Source of the DNA: Castanea sativa
Lineage: Eukaryota > Streptophyta > Magnoliopsida > Fagales > Fagaceae
DNA: 64,000 nt
NCBI RefSeq assembly: GCF_040712315.1
Contig: NC_134024.1
Location: 186,001-250,000, forward strand
Reading direction: 5' to 3'
The notes beneath the pieces are model-generated. The model was not told where the DNA came from, searched no databases, and saw only the letters and a list, made by a program, of their open reading frames with translations. Below, piece by piece: positions 48,072 through 58,793 of the stretch (position 1 is its first letter; every line of letters begins with the position of its first letter). A program made the translations under genes and the position numbers.

Positions 48072-48735
48072 CAAATCCGAGTGTTCACTCATAGATTAAA
48101 ATTGCAACAGCGATTGTAAAGAGGAAGTAACGTGTTTTCAGTCAAGTCAACTACTCTTGTTGTTATTCATCCAAAAATCACACATTTAGTAAAAGGAGAG
48201 GTAAATGTGTGACTCAACTTTTTTTACAATATGATAAATATAACTTTAAAGCTGAGTGCCAGGAAATTTCTCTTTATTGGTAGAAACTGAGAAAAATAAG
48301 GTTAGGTAGAGCATCTTAAACACACGTTTTTAGTTTTTAAACAATATTAAACATATTTTCACATACTTTTTCACCCACACATATTTCAAAAAAACTCAAA
48401 TAACATTATTTAAACTCATCTGCCAAATGGGCCCTAAATTGCGGGAATCAATCAAAGATTCGCATGTAGCGCTAATTTCTCATCCCATTATTTACCACAC
48501 TTGGAAAAAAGTCAAGGGCAAAGAAAGGCATTTAGGGTCTATTTGGAATCCTTTTTATTTTGCTGAAACTGAATTATCACTGAAAGTATTGTAGATAAAG
48601 GTAAATGTTAGTTGAAAAAGTACAATATGACCCATAAATAGTACCAAAAAGTGTAATGGGACCCATGAATAGTACCAAAAATAAACTGAATAGTAAAATA
48701 AGTTGGCAAAAAATAAGCTAGCCAAACAAACACTT

Positions 48736-49759
48736 TGTTACGAAATATGTGTTTCACTTGTTAAGAACATATGTCATTCTTTTATGTAATTGACTAATCT
48801 TTTGACAAAACACACTTTACTTGTAATTAGGTAGATTTAGGATGTGTTTAATGCTTCAAGAAACTGTGTTTCAAGATCAAGTGTTGAAATCATCAAGTTT
48901 GTCCAATAAACAAGCTGAAAAGTGCAAGTTCATTAAAGCTCGACAGCTAGCATGTGTCGAGGTTTAAAGAGCTGTTCCAGCCCCGTGGCTCGACAGCTTC
49001 TCGACAGCATCTCGACACCTCTATCTGTCGAGGTTTAAGAAAAACAGATTTTGAGTTCTTTTTTTATTCCAATCTGTGGATGTGTCTTTAGGCCTTCTTT
49101 TCTCCTAACCCTAGACATATAAAATGATTATTTTAAGGGTTGTCAAAGTATTCACAAGTTGCATAAGCATTGAGAAATTCTTGTTCAAGCAAGTTGTGAT
49201 CAGAGACAAAGTTATTGCCCTAATTTATCTCTCTTATGAAGAAGTTGCTGTGTAATATGCACCGTAGGGTTTTGTAATCAAGCATCTTCTTGATCTTCAT
49301 CGTGTGGATGAATTGAAGAATTTTACAGCCAATAATCTTCTCTAGTTGGTGATTGAAGTCGCGTACTGAGATCCGCGCAATTGGTTAGTCACGTACTTGG
49401 GAGCCATGTATTGAAAGGAGAAATTGTCACTACAGAACAAGTCCAATTGGGTATTGGAGTAAAGGTTCAACTGTAAGTTGGTAAGGTACTTGGGATTCCT
49501 TTATTTATAACCGCTTGTTGTAATAATTGTGGAATTTCGAGAGTGGTGACCTTAAAATCACCCGGTGAGGTTTTTGCTATGTAGGTTTTCCCCATTCGTA
49601 AACAAATCACCATGTCATTTAATTTTCACTGCATACTTAGTTTAATTGGTGATTTGTTTGTGCTACCACGTGCTTTGCATGTTAATTTGATTAATTAATA
49701 ACTTGCCTAATTAATCAACTTAATTCATCACAAGGGGTTAATACATTTTGGGCCTATCA
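48736..49759 (+). repeat. 5' LTR of E3
   Basis: It starts TGTTACGAAATATGTG and ends gggcctatca. It contains repeats of ctcgacag (about 48937-49035) and a TATA-like acatataaaatg near 49107. Confidence 0.9.
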
Positions 49760-49761
49760 AG

Positions 49762-49773
49762 TGGTATCAGAGC
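49762..49773 (+). other. Primer-binding site (initiator Met tRNA)
   Basis: TGGTATCAGAGC lies two bases after the LTR, the classic site for priming by the 3' end of tRNA-iMet in plant copia elements. Confidence 0.9.
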
Positions 49774-49829
49774 AGGTACACTCTGATTAGGGTTAATCTT
49801 TGTGTGTGATGCATTGACCCTTGTTTGTC

Positions 49830-51716
49830 ATGGATAGAGGTCAATCTTTTATTATACCTCCATTATTTGATGGTACTAACTATGCATACTGGAAAGTACG
49901 CATGAGAGCTTTCTTGCAGTCTCTAGATGAGAAGATGTGGTAAGCTGTGGAGATAGGCTAGACCAAGCCTAAAGAAGCGCCGGCCGATTGGGATAATGCT
50001 AAGATCAAGGCGGTAAACTTCAACAGCAGATCATTGAATGCCTTATTCAGTGCGGTTACTAATGAAGAGTTTAAGAAGACATCCTCTACTGAAACTGCTA
50101 AGGAAGCATGGACCATCCTCCAAACAACCTATGAGGGAACAAAGGCTGTCAAAGATTCAAAGTTACAGAGGCTCACTACAAGATTCGAAGAAATTAAGAT
50201 GGAGGAGGATGACTCGTTCGATGAGTTCTATGCCAAGCTCAAGGACATAGTGAACTCAGCTTTTAATCTTGGGGAAACCATTCCTGAACCCAAGATTGTG
50301 AGAAAAGTGCTCATAGCTCTGCCCGAGAGATTCCATGCCAAGATTACGGCAATAGAAGAATCAAAGGATATTGACAAGATTCCTCTGACTGAGCTGGTTG
50401 GTAATCTATAAACCTACGAGCTAGGGTTGACAAGAATTGGCAAGTCGGGTAAAGGAAAAAGCATGACACTGAAGGCCAAGAGCAGTAAGACAGATGAGTC
50501 ATCAGACGATGAAGACTCTAAGATGAAGTCCTACATCACCAGACAATTCAAGAAATTCATGAAAAATGCCAATGGAAAAGGCTTCAACAAGGACCGTAGG
50601 TAATCCAGTTCTTCTCAGTTCAAGAGCCAAAATAAAGGGAAGAAGGATGTTAGGGATGTCGGACAGTACACTATTCCCGCAGGACCTAAATGCTTCGGGT
50701 GTCAAGGTTTCGGTCACATGAAACAGGAGTGTCCCACATATCTCAAGAGCATTGGGAAGAGCAAGGCACTAGCTACTACTTTGAGCGACACTGAGCCTGA
50801 GGATGATTCAGACAATGAGGATGACGGAATTTTGAATGCCTTCACTGCCACTGTCAATCCTACTAAAGGGATTGTTGAAGATGTGGATGAAGATGAGGAA
50901 TTAGTGGAATCTAAGCTTGAAAAGATGGATGATCAAGATGATATCCATACAGCCTATGAGAAACTGTACAAGCTTTTTGAGAAGCACGAGAAACTCTATA
51001 GGCTAGCCACCGAGAAACTCAGTGATGTGGAACTTGACCGTGAGGAGCTTTCCACTAAGTTTGATGAAGCTAATCAGACTATTGGGGCACTAAGATTCGA
51101 GAATAATTTCCTGGCTGAGAAGACCAAGAAGCTTGAAGCGGAGCTATTTCAAGTTAGAGCTCAATTGGAGAGCACATCAAGTGCGAAGCTGGATGAGATG
51201 TTTAGCATTTAGAAATCTGCTTCTGATCAAACCGGTTTGGGGTATGATTTCACTTCCTCTAATATTGCTTCTGCTAGTACTACTGTTTTTGTTCCTCTTA
51301 CTAATAACCTTAATTTTGAGAACAATGATGTTAAAAATGAATTAGCCAGTGAGAACCTAGACAAGGGTAAATCCATCTTAGGAGCACCCCCTAAGCTTGA
51401 GAAGAAAGAAACTAAAAACCCTAGGACTAAGAAGGCTAACTCTCAAAAGCCTAAACAGAAGAAGCAGCATCTCTGTCATCATTGTGATATTGCCGGTCAT
51501 ACTCGACCAAATTGCTATAAGTGGTTAGCCACTCAACAAAGCAATGACATGATAGCATTTGGGAACCAAAATCAGCTTCAAACCTCTCTTGCTCCTCTTA
51601 GAGATCTTCTCAAAGCTCTCATGTTCCTTTCGAACTGGAATGGTTTCAATCCTTCCCCCTCATCACTGGTTCAAGGGTTTTGCAAAAAGGAAAAGTTCTT
51701 TCAAAGTGTGGAATGA
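49830..51716 (+). pseudogene. gag polyprotein, copia type, with two zinc knuckles (E3)
   Basis: One frame from ATG 49830 to the TGA at 51714, broken only by five nonsense codons: TAA 49941, TAG 49959, TAA 50409, TAA 50601 and TAG 51210. No frameshift. It begins PPLFDGTNYAYWKVRMRAFL, the start motif of copia gag, then the gag_2/UBN2 capsid region (EAWTILQTTYEGTKAVKDSK, LQRLTTRFEEIKMEEDDSF), a CCHC knuckle CFGCQGFGHMKQEC (50691), an acidic segment, a coiled coil (KLYKLFEKHEKLYRLATEKL), and a second knuckle CHHCDIAGHTRPNC. The expected role is RNA packaging. The stops fit CAA/CAG/TGG changed by C-to-T or G-to-A. Confidence 0.85.
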
Positions 51717-52844
51717 AAAGGGTTCCAAGGGATTTATTCATTTTTTTCTCTCTCTCCCCTTCCTGTTTTTGTTTTTTTTTGCATTACTTGTGTGTTTTGC
51801 TTTACTGTTTTTAAGTCAGTCTAGTTTTATGCATTGCTTACTTTTAGTTTTTGTTTTATTTTGCTTTTCAGATAAAGATAAAAAATAAAAAAAATTGAAA
51901 AATACAAAAACAGTGTGTGTATGTGTACATTGGTTTTTGTGAACCTTAAAATGGCTTTTGAAATAGAGTTTTTTAAACTTTGTATCTCTTGTAGCTTAGA
52001 TGAGCATTCTTATGCACAACTAAGCAAGTGAGCTTTGTGGCTCTTTGTTTGTGATGAGTAAGGTTAAGTGATCTCTTGTACTTAACACTCGTATCACTCT
52101 TTTTGACGGGTAGGACTAGAAAATCCTAAGAGAAAGGCATTAATAACCATCTCACCATTGTTACCCGCGAATCATGATTTGACATCTGTATACTTCGGCA
52201 TAGCAAAAGTGCAATGTCAATAACATCTGTATGCTTCGGCATAGTAAAAGTGCAATGTCAAAAGTTTAACATAATTGGGTATTTCTTCTCTCTCCTTTGT
52301 AAACAAATGCATTGTTTGCTTAATAAAAAGAAAATATGCAAAGAAAATAAAAGCAAAAAGAACAAAAATACTTTAAATATAATTGCAAGCGTGTTTTTTA
52401 AGAGATGTGGGAGTTATAGGATGTACCTCAAAGGTGATAGTCCCCATCAAACAGTTACGATTGTGTATGAGTGAAAGTGATTTTCTCATATCTCAAATCG
52501 TCATAACTTTGAGACACTTATGTGATCTTGCGATGTTTTTCACACACAACACGCAAAATTCTTTACTACTTTTGATACATGTGTAGGTTCAATGTGACTT
52601 GGCCATCACAAGGTTTACATATGTTGATGTATACTCACTAAACTATCTTGACTTGTTTTTGAAATATAAAATCGGTTAGACTTGTTTAGTGTGTGTATGT
52701 GTTTTGGGATCCATGTGCTTAAAATTGTTGCTGAGAGATGATTTTGAGAGTCTATTGTGTTGATTGGATCATTGGTTGAGTTGCATGCGTGATTGCATCC
52801 ATGCCTGTGTTTTTCTCTTCTCAAAAAACTGCTTTTAAAAGCTG
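51717..52844 (+). other. E3 spacer between gag and the ORF2 upstream module
   Basis: Non-coding in all frames. The phrase catctgtatacttcggcata repeats near 52183 and 52225. No pol domain is seen. Confidence 0.6.
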
Positions 52845-53285
52845 GCTCAACACCTCCTCGACACCTCCTCGATACCTAGCTGTTTGTCGAGCTTCCTAGC
52901 TTTTTCTTATCGCAATCTTGATAGCTTCTCGACACCTGGTGGATCAATCAAGAAATCTTCTGACCTCTCGATAGCTTCTCAACATCTGGTGGATCGATCG
53001 AGCTTCTGTTCTCGTGTCTTTGCTTTGTTCCTCAACACCTTCTCGATAGCTCTATCATCGACGATGTTTTTCTCGACACCTTCCTTGACAGATGGCTCAA
53101 CACCTCTCAACACCTGTATCTGTCGAGATTTATTGAACCTCTATTTAAAGGTTCTGTGTGATCCGGTTTCTCACTTCTCTCAATCTCTCTCTCGATAGCT
53201 CTGTCTTTTCACTCCAAACCTCTCTCTCTCACTCCAAATCTCTGCTTAAGGTTTCATCAAATTTTTTTTGGCTTTCCTTCACTTG
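52845..53285 (+). promoter_or_regulatory. Putative internal promoter and leader exon of ORF2 (E3)
   Basis: A 290-bp cluster of ctcgacacct, ctcgatagc and tgtcgag repeats the CpG words of the E3 LTR (48937-49035). It is followed by TATTTAAAG (53142-53150), a C/T-rich leader (ctctctctcactccaaat) and a splice donor cttg|gtaag at 53286. Promoter function is inference. Confidence 0.45.
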
Positions 53286-53672
53286 GTAAGCTTCTAATCT
53301 TCTCCATTTACATGCATTTCATGTTTTGAAACCTAGTTTTTGGAGTTCTAGAAAAATTTTAGGGTTTTTCAAAATTGATGAGTATTGTTGCAATCTTTAG
53401 GATGAGTTTTGTTGATTTGATCTTAAAAACTCCATGCATTGCATCACATTAGCATTCTAACATATTCTCATGCATTTAGATGTGTGCAAACTGGTTGTGT
53501 GCTGGTAGGTTTGGATTGGGCTGAACCCATAATGTTTTTTATATTGCATGTCACATGTTCATGCATTTCCCATGCATACGTTCTCTCTTTTCAATATACT
53601 TGTTATATTTGAATTGTTTTGGGACTTTTTTGAGTGTTTCTTTCTTTCCCCCTCTCTTTCTATTTTCATTAG
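53286..53672 (+). other. Putative leader intron ahead of ORF2 (E3)
   Basis: Donor GTAAGC at 53286; acceptor after a strong pyrimidine tract, tctattttcattag, ending at 53672; 387 bp, T-rich. The ORF2 ATG follows 8 bases after it. Not proven by transcript. Confidence 0.45.
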
Positions 53673-53680
53673 TAGTGTCT

Positions 53681-54869
53681 ATGACACCAAAACTTAAGTC
53701 CATTCCGTCCTAGAACCCTCTTCGTTTTAGGGCCTTTTCGTTTTTTGATTCTACACCTGCCTCTGTTCGATTCTGTAATGAGGATGCCCGAAAGGACTTC
53801 TCGGAGAACTTTTCTAAACGAGGTGTTCATTCAGAACGCCAAGTTATTCTAGCAGACTTCGCCGACACTGACCTTCCCGATGTCATTCACAGTTGGGGTT
53901 GGGAGTCACTATGTGACGTTCTGGTCACATGTCCTCCCGTGCTAATCCAGGAGTTCTACTCCAACATGTATGGAACTGATACTTCAGTATCTCTCTTTCA
54001 TACTTGCATTTGAGGTACACGCATAGTAGTCACACCAGAGTTGGTATCCGATGTGCTTCATATTCCGAGGGTTGCGCATCCTGACTACCCCCGTTGTGAG
54101 TGTCTACAGACTGTGTCCAAAGACGAGATGATCTCTGCCTTCCGTAAGCACCCTTCTAATTGGGGTGAGCGTCAATTCACATAATGTCGGCCTTTTACTA
54201 AAGGTTCTCGTTTCTTGAACATGGTGATGACTTTTGTTTTGCACCCCCTCTCTCACTATAACTCTATCACAGAGCCTTGTGCTCAGTTTTTGTTGTCTCT
54301 TCTTGAGCATCTCACTATAGACTTTCCTTCACATTTTATTCTTTCTATCATAAGATGTCTATAGGGATATGGCTACCCGTGATAAGCTTATCTTTCCTTC
54401 CGCTATCACGAGGATTTTACGCCATTTTTTCGTCCCTTTTCCCGTGTCCGACCCATTTCATGTCATGTGTGCCATAGACACCGCTACTGTAAAATGTAGT
54501 GAGGCGCAGTTTAGGTCGCGACAGGTGGATTCAACAACTCCTTCCCCCTATCTGACTCCATCTAGATCTGCTTGAGCCACATCTGCTCCCTCCTTTTCTA
54601 CGAGCGATGTGACACTAGGAGACATCATGGCGCAGCTTCAGCGCATGGATGCTCGCCTAGATACGCTCTCTACAGAGTTATATCAGGTGAATGTTCATGT
54701 TGGTCGCATTGCTCGGCGACAAGCGACCATGGGTGGTTTTGCTCTAGAGGTTTCTCCTCCACCACCTCTTGTGGCTTCTGTGTTTGAGGATGATGATGGT
54801 GATGACGATGTTGCTTCGGATGATGATGATGATGGAGATGCTAGCTCTACCGATGAGATGTCTGTTTGA
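53681..54869 (+). pseudogene. ORF2, putative plant transposon protein domain type (E3)
   Basis: From ATG 53681 the frame reads PASVRFCNEDARKDFSENF, VLIQEFYSNMYGTDTSVSL, GTRIVVTPELVSDVLHIPRV, FLNMVMTFVLHPLSHYNSIT and SLLEHLTIDFPSHFILSII; a 1-bp insertion near 54353 shifts it to DVYRDMATRDKLIFPSAITR, then a helical segment (LGDIMAQLQRMDARLDTLST) and a Ser/Asp-rich acidic tail ending at 54869. Stops: TAG 53711, TGA 54011, TAA 54182, TGA 54573. The core matches the putative plant transposon protein family; its function is unknown. It is not a protease, integrase or RT. The stop at 54011 falls on the same Arg codon as that at 3036 in E1. Confidence 0.7.
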
Positions 54870-55428
54870 CACTCTACCCTTTGTCACTCGTGACCAAAAG
54901 GGGGAGTAGTTTTGAGTTATGAGAGTAGTCATACTTAGGGGGAAAGCTTGTATAGGATTTTTCTTGATAGGGGGAGTGGTGTTGTTTTGAGGGATGTAGT
55001 GAGGATTACTTGTATCTTTTTCTTTTCTCTACTTTAGATACATTTATTCTTGTACATGAGGTCTTGTGACCATGTATGACATACATTGGACTTATTCTCT
55101 TTATATGTTGATGTATGTTTCTTTCACTTATCCTTACATGTGTTGTTTCTTTTCTATCTTTATACACATGATTCTTATACTTGTATGCAATCTATTATTT
55201 TTGTTTCACACTAAGATGCCTTGATGAGTTTTGTTTAAAGTATTTCAGGAATACAAGTTGTTAAAGTCTACTTGCCATAAACTCTCTTCTTGTAAAGTTT
55301 TTCAAGAGTTTGTGTTAGGATAGATTTTATTGTATTCAACAAGTAAATATGAGTTGAGTGATTTATGAATTCTCTCATATGTTCATTTGTTAGTTGTGGT
55401 TTTGTCATGGAGTGCCAAATGGGGAGAT
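54870..55428 (+). other. E3 3' spacer and polypurine tract
   Basis: Non-coding, with repeated ggggga blocks (about 54900, 54939, 54970) like those after ORF2 in E1 and E2. The polypurine tract atggggagat (55419-55428) directly precedes the 3' LTR. Confidence 0.7.
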
Positions 55429-56464
55429 TGTTAGGACATATGTGTGTCACTTGTTAAGAACATATGTCATTCTTTTATGTAATTGGCTAATCCTTTGACA
55501 AAACGCACTTTACTTGTAATTGGGTAGATTTAGGATGTGTTTAATGCTTCAAGAAACTGTGTTTCAAGATCAAGTATTGAAGTTATCAAGTTTGTCCAAG
55601 AAACAAGCTGAAAAGTGCAAGTTCATTAAAGCTCGACAGCTAGCTTGACAGCTAGCATGTGTCAAAATTTAAAGAGTTGTTCCAGCCCCGTAGCTCGACA
55701 GCTTCTCGACAGCATCTCGACACCTCTATCTGTCGAGGTTTAAGAAAAACAAATTTTGAGTTCTGTTTTGATTCCAATCCATAGATGTGTCTTTGGGCCT
55801 TCTTTTCTCCTAACCCTAGACATATAAAAGGATTATTTTAAGGGCCGTCAAAGTATTCACAAGTTGCACAAGCATTGAGAAATCCTTGTTCAAGCAAGTT
55901 GTGATCAGAGACAAAGTTCTTGCCCTAATTCATCTCTCTTGTGAAGAAGTTGATGTGTAATATGCACCGTAAGGTTTTGTAATCAAGCATCTTCTTAATC
56001 TTCATCATGTGGATGAATTGAAGAACTTTGCAGCGAACAATCTTCTCTAGTTGGTGATTGAAGTCGTGTACTGGGATCCGCGCAATTGGTTAGTCACGTA
56101 CTTGGGAGCCATGCATTGAAAAGAGAAATTGTCATTACAGAACAAGTCCAATTGGGTATTGGGGTAAAGGTTCAACTGTAGGTTGGTAAGGTACTTGAGA
56201 TTCCTTTACTTGAAACCGCTTGTTGTGATAATAGTGGAATTTCGGGAGTGGTGATCTCAAAATCACCTGGTGGGGTTTTTGCCGTGTAAGTTTTCCCAAT
56301 TTGTAAACAAATCACCGTGCCATTTAATTTCCGTTGCATACTTAGTTTAATTGGTGATTTGTTTGTGCTACCACACGTTTTGCATGTTAATTTGATTAAT
56401 TAATAACTTGGCTAATTAATCAACTTAATTCATCACAAGAAGTCAATACGTTTTTGGCCTATCA
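55429..56464 (+). repeat. 3' LTR of E3
   Basis: TGTTAGGACATATGTG to ttggcctatca; very similar to the 5' LTR, with scattered substitutions and a short local repeat of agctag/cttgacagc near 55635. Confidence 0.9.
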
Positions 56465-57086
56465 CACTTAAACTGGACAAGCGATCAAAGTGCATTGGTA
56501 TGAGTTTATTTTAGGCTACATCACCTATTTGGTCATAACTTTTAGGTTGTGTTACATGCAATTAGGGTGGTAAATGAACCAAGTTGTCTATGAATAGTTC
56601 GAGTTCAGTTTGAGAAAAAACTTTTTTATCTTTGTTTGTTTAGTAAACAAGTCAAATTCAATCCCAATTTTTGGTTTAATATTAAACAAGTCAAAATCAA
56701 ACATAATAATGTATTTATGAATAAGATCATGAACTTTATAGCTTGAATAACTATATATAATAATGTGTTTATCTATATATTTGTCTAAAAATATATTTAT
56801 ATAGATTTATATTTGAGTTATATGAGTTTGTAAATTGATTCATACGATATAAAATTATTATTTATAGTTTATTCAAAACATAAACCATCAATTTGTAGTA
56901 AAAAAATCGTAAATTTTTGAAGTAGTAAGTTAATCAAGTAGCTAGTGAAGAAGCTAGAGCTTGCTCAATACGTAAATAAACCAAACTTGAATATGTATTT
57001 TTTTGGTAATGAGCTCGAAACTTGGCTTGTGTTCGAAATAAACTAAAATGAATAAGCTTGAACTTTTAATACTAGGCTTGGCTCGT

Positions 57087-58008
57087 GGAGGCACCAACGA
57101 ATAGATTGACCCTGGTTAATTAATTCAATTACATACGTTAATTAATTAGGTCAAATTACATAAAAATAGTAGAGGCACCAATGAATCACCAAATAAACTA
57201 AATGCAACGGAAATAAATTAACACGATGATTTGTTGACAAATGAGAAAAACCTCTTGCAAGGCAAAAACCCCACTAGATGAATTTAAGGTCACCACTCCC
57301 AAGAATTCACTAATTAATAATTAAGTGGTTACAAGAATGAGGAATCTTACCACTACTCTAGCCTATTTAAAATACTAATTTACAATTGAACCTTCACTTC
57401 AATACCCAATTGGACTTGATCTTGTAGTAAACTTCTTTGCTAAATATAAATCTCCATTTTGTGACTAACTCTTTTGCATGGATCTTAGTACGTGACTAAC
57501 TCAAGCAACTTGATAAATTATTGTTAGCTACAAAGTTCTTCACTTTATAAATAATGAAGATCAGGAAGCATTTGGTTACAAAACCCTAAGGCGTACAAAC
57601 GCAGTAGCTTTACACAGAGTAATAAGTTTTAAGTCTCTGTTTCCATACTTGATGACTTTTAAAGTAAGCCTTATATATAACTAGGATTGTAGAGAGAAAA
57701 ACCCTAATCACTCAAGTCATCATGGGCCAAATTTCAAATTTGAGATTTTTGAAATCATAATTCTTAATAGATCAAGCTTGTGTCGAGCTTCTTCATTAAT
57801 CCTCAATAGCAACTAGTGTCAAATTTTAATGAAATAGTTTTTGTTCACTTGTTTCTTTGATCAAACTTCATGTTTTTAATGATACCACTTGATATGTTTG
57901 AACAACATACTTCTTGATACATTAAACCCAACTTAGATTTACCCAATTACAAGTAAAGTGCGTTTTGTCAGATGATTAGCCAATTATATAGAAAATATGA
58001 CCCTAACA
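57087..58008 (-). repeat. Diverged solo LTR of family A, minus orientation
   Basis: The inverse of LTR A is recognisable (aaaaccccactag, ttaaggtcaccactccca, acaaaaccctaaggcgtaca), ending at CCCTAACA (58008). The left end is unclear. Copy A of the duplication holds only the first 120 bp of it. Confidence 0.65.
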
Positions 58009-58793
58009 ATAATGAATCAAAGACGAAGTTTTTATTCTAAAACATCCTCAAGTTAAAGTTAATTTACTTGGTTGGGACTTATTCTTGTCTTGACATTTGA
58101 GTTTTAAGCTTACTAGCTTTCTAGTTTTGTCTTGATTAGATTGACTAAGGGGAACAGTAAAATGAAAGCTCAATGGAGTTCTTGTGTTTGAGGTAAGGAT
58201 CTAACCTTATCTCCTTCATTCTTGTTTGTTTTGATTGTTTATTATTGTGTTTTCTGCCTTAATATATTTGTTTTTAGTTTAGGGTTTATAGCTTTCATAT
58301 TAGAAGCATGCTAGGTTATGTTTAATTGATGTTTTGGTTGCTACTTGAAAATTGGGTTTTTAAGCATGTATCCATGTAGGCATGTGTGCGCATACATGAA
58401 CTCGAGGCATGTGTGTGCATACATGAACTCGAGGCATGCGTATGCATACGTCATGTATGCACACGCATACTCATGCTTAAAGACCCAAATTTAGTCTTCT
58501 TGTTGTTTTAATTGTTTTGCTTTATTTTTAATCATATGTTTAGCTTCTGTTAGTTAGTTTTCACATGTTTAGGTCTAGAGTCAGTAGAAAAATATGGTTA
58601 ATGTGTTTGAATTGCTAGATTAATGATAAGGGTTTGTGCTTTGATGAACAACATGAACATGCATATCAACATGAACATCAATTGATGCATAGGTGTTGTG
58701 ATGCAGTGAGATAAGTGAAGGTAAGTCATGCATATGAATATAAACATGCATCTTTGAATATAATGATTGGTTTCTTTGTGAAAGCTTAAATAG
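58009..58793. other. Spacer with a small minisatellite
   Basis: Two 27-bp units (58380-58406, 58407-58433) starting gcatgtgtg(c/t)gcatacatg, a partial third, then their inverse (about 58450-58480), so the block can fold on itself. No gene is seen. Confidence 0.6.

Larger units (their letters stand above)
48736..56464 (+). mobile_element. E3: complete pol-less LTR retroelement, family A, 7729 bp
   Basis: LTRs at 48736-49759 and 55429-56464 (TGTTA...TATCA), a primer-binding site for initiator Met tRNA, gag, a 2-kb spacer, ORF2 and a polypurine tract. The 5-bp target duplication cactt lies at 48731-48735 and 56465-56469; the empty site is at 38687-38691. No protease, integrase or RT frame is found, so it must have moved with enzymes from another element. 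The gag type and primer site point to Ty1/copia ancestry. It recalls the gag-only TR-GAG class but has a second ORF. Confidence 0.9.
48087..57208. repeat. Segmental duplication, copy B, interrupted by E3
   Basis: 48087-48735 and 56465-57208 match copy A (37943-39432). On the minus strand it starts with the TNL leader exon, whose donor is changed from GT to AT (aatct|atgagt), and includes the W-box pair (48140-48151). No TNL coding exon follows; the E2 LTR begins 16 bp away. A 135-bp insert (48300-48434, ending gggccc, flanked by TAA on both sides) is absent from copy A, which shows one TAA at 38208-38210. Confidence 0.9.

Noticed and set aside
51717..53680. Possible hidden pol region in E3
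   Set aside because: All frames have frequent stops, and no protease DTG, integrase HHCC/DDE or RT YVDD motif was seen.
58380..58480. CRISPR-like short repeats
   Set aside because: Only two adjacent units without spacers, in plant nuclear DNA.
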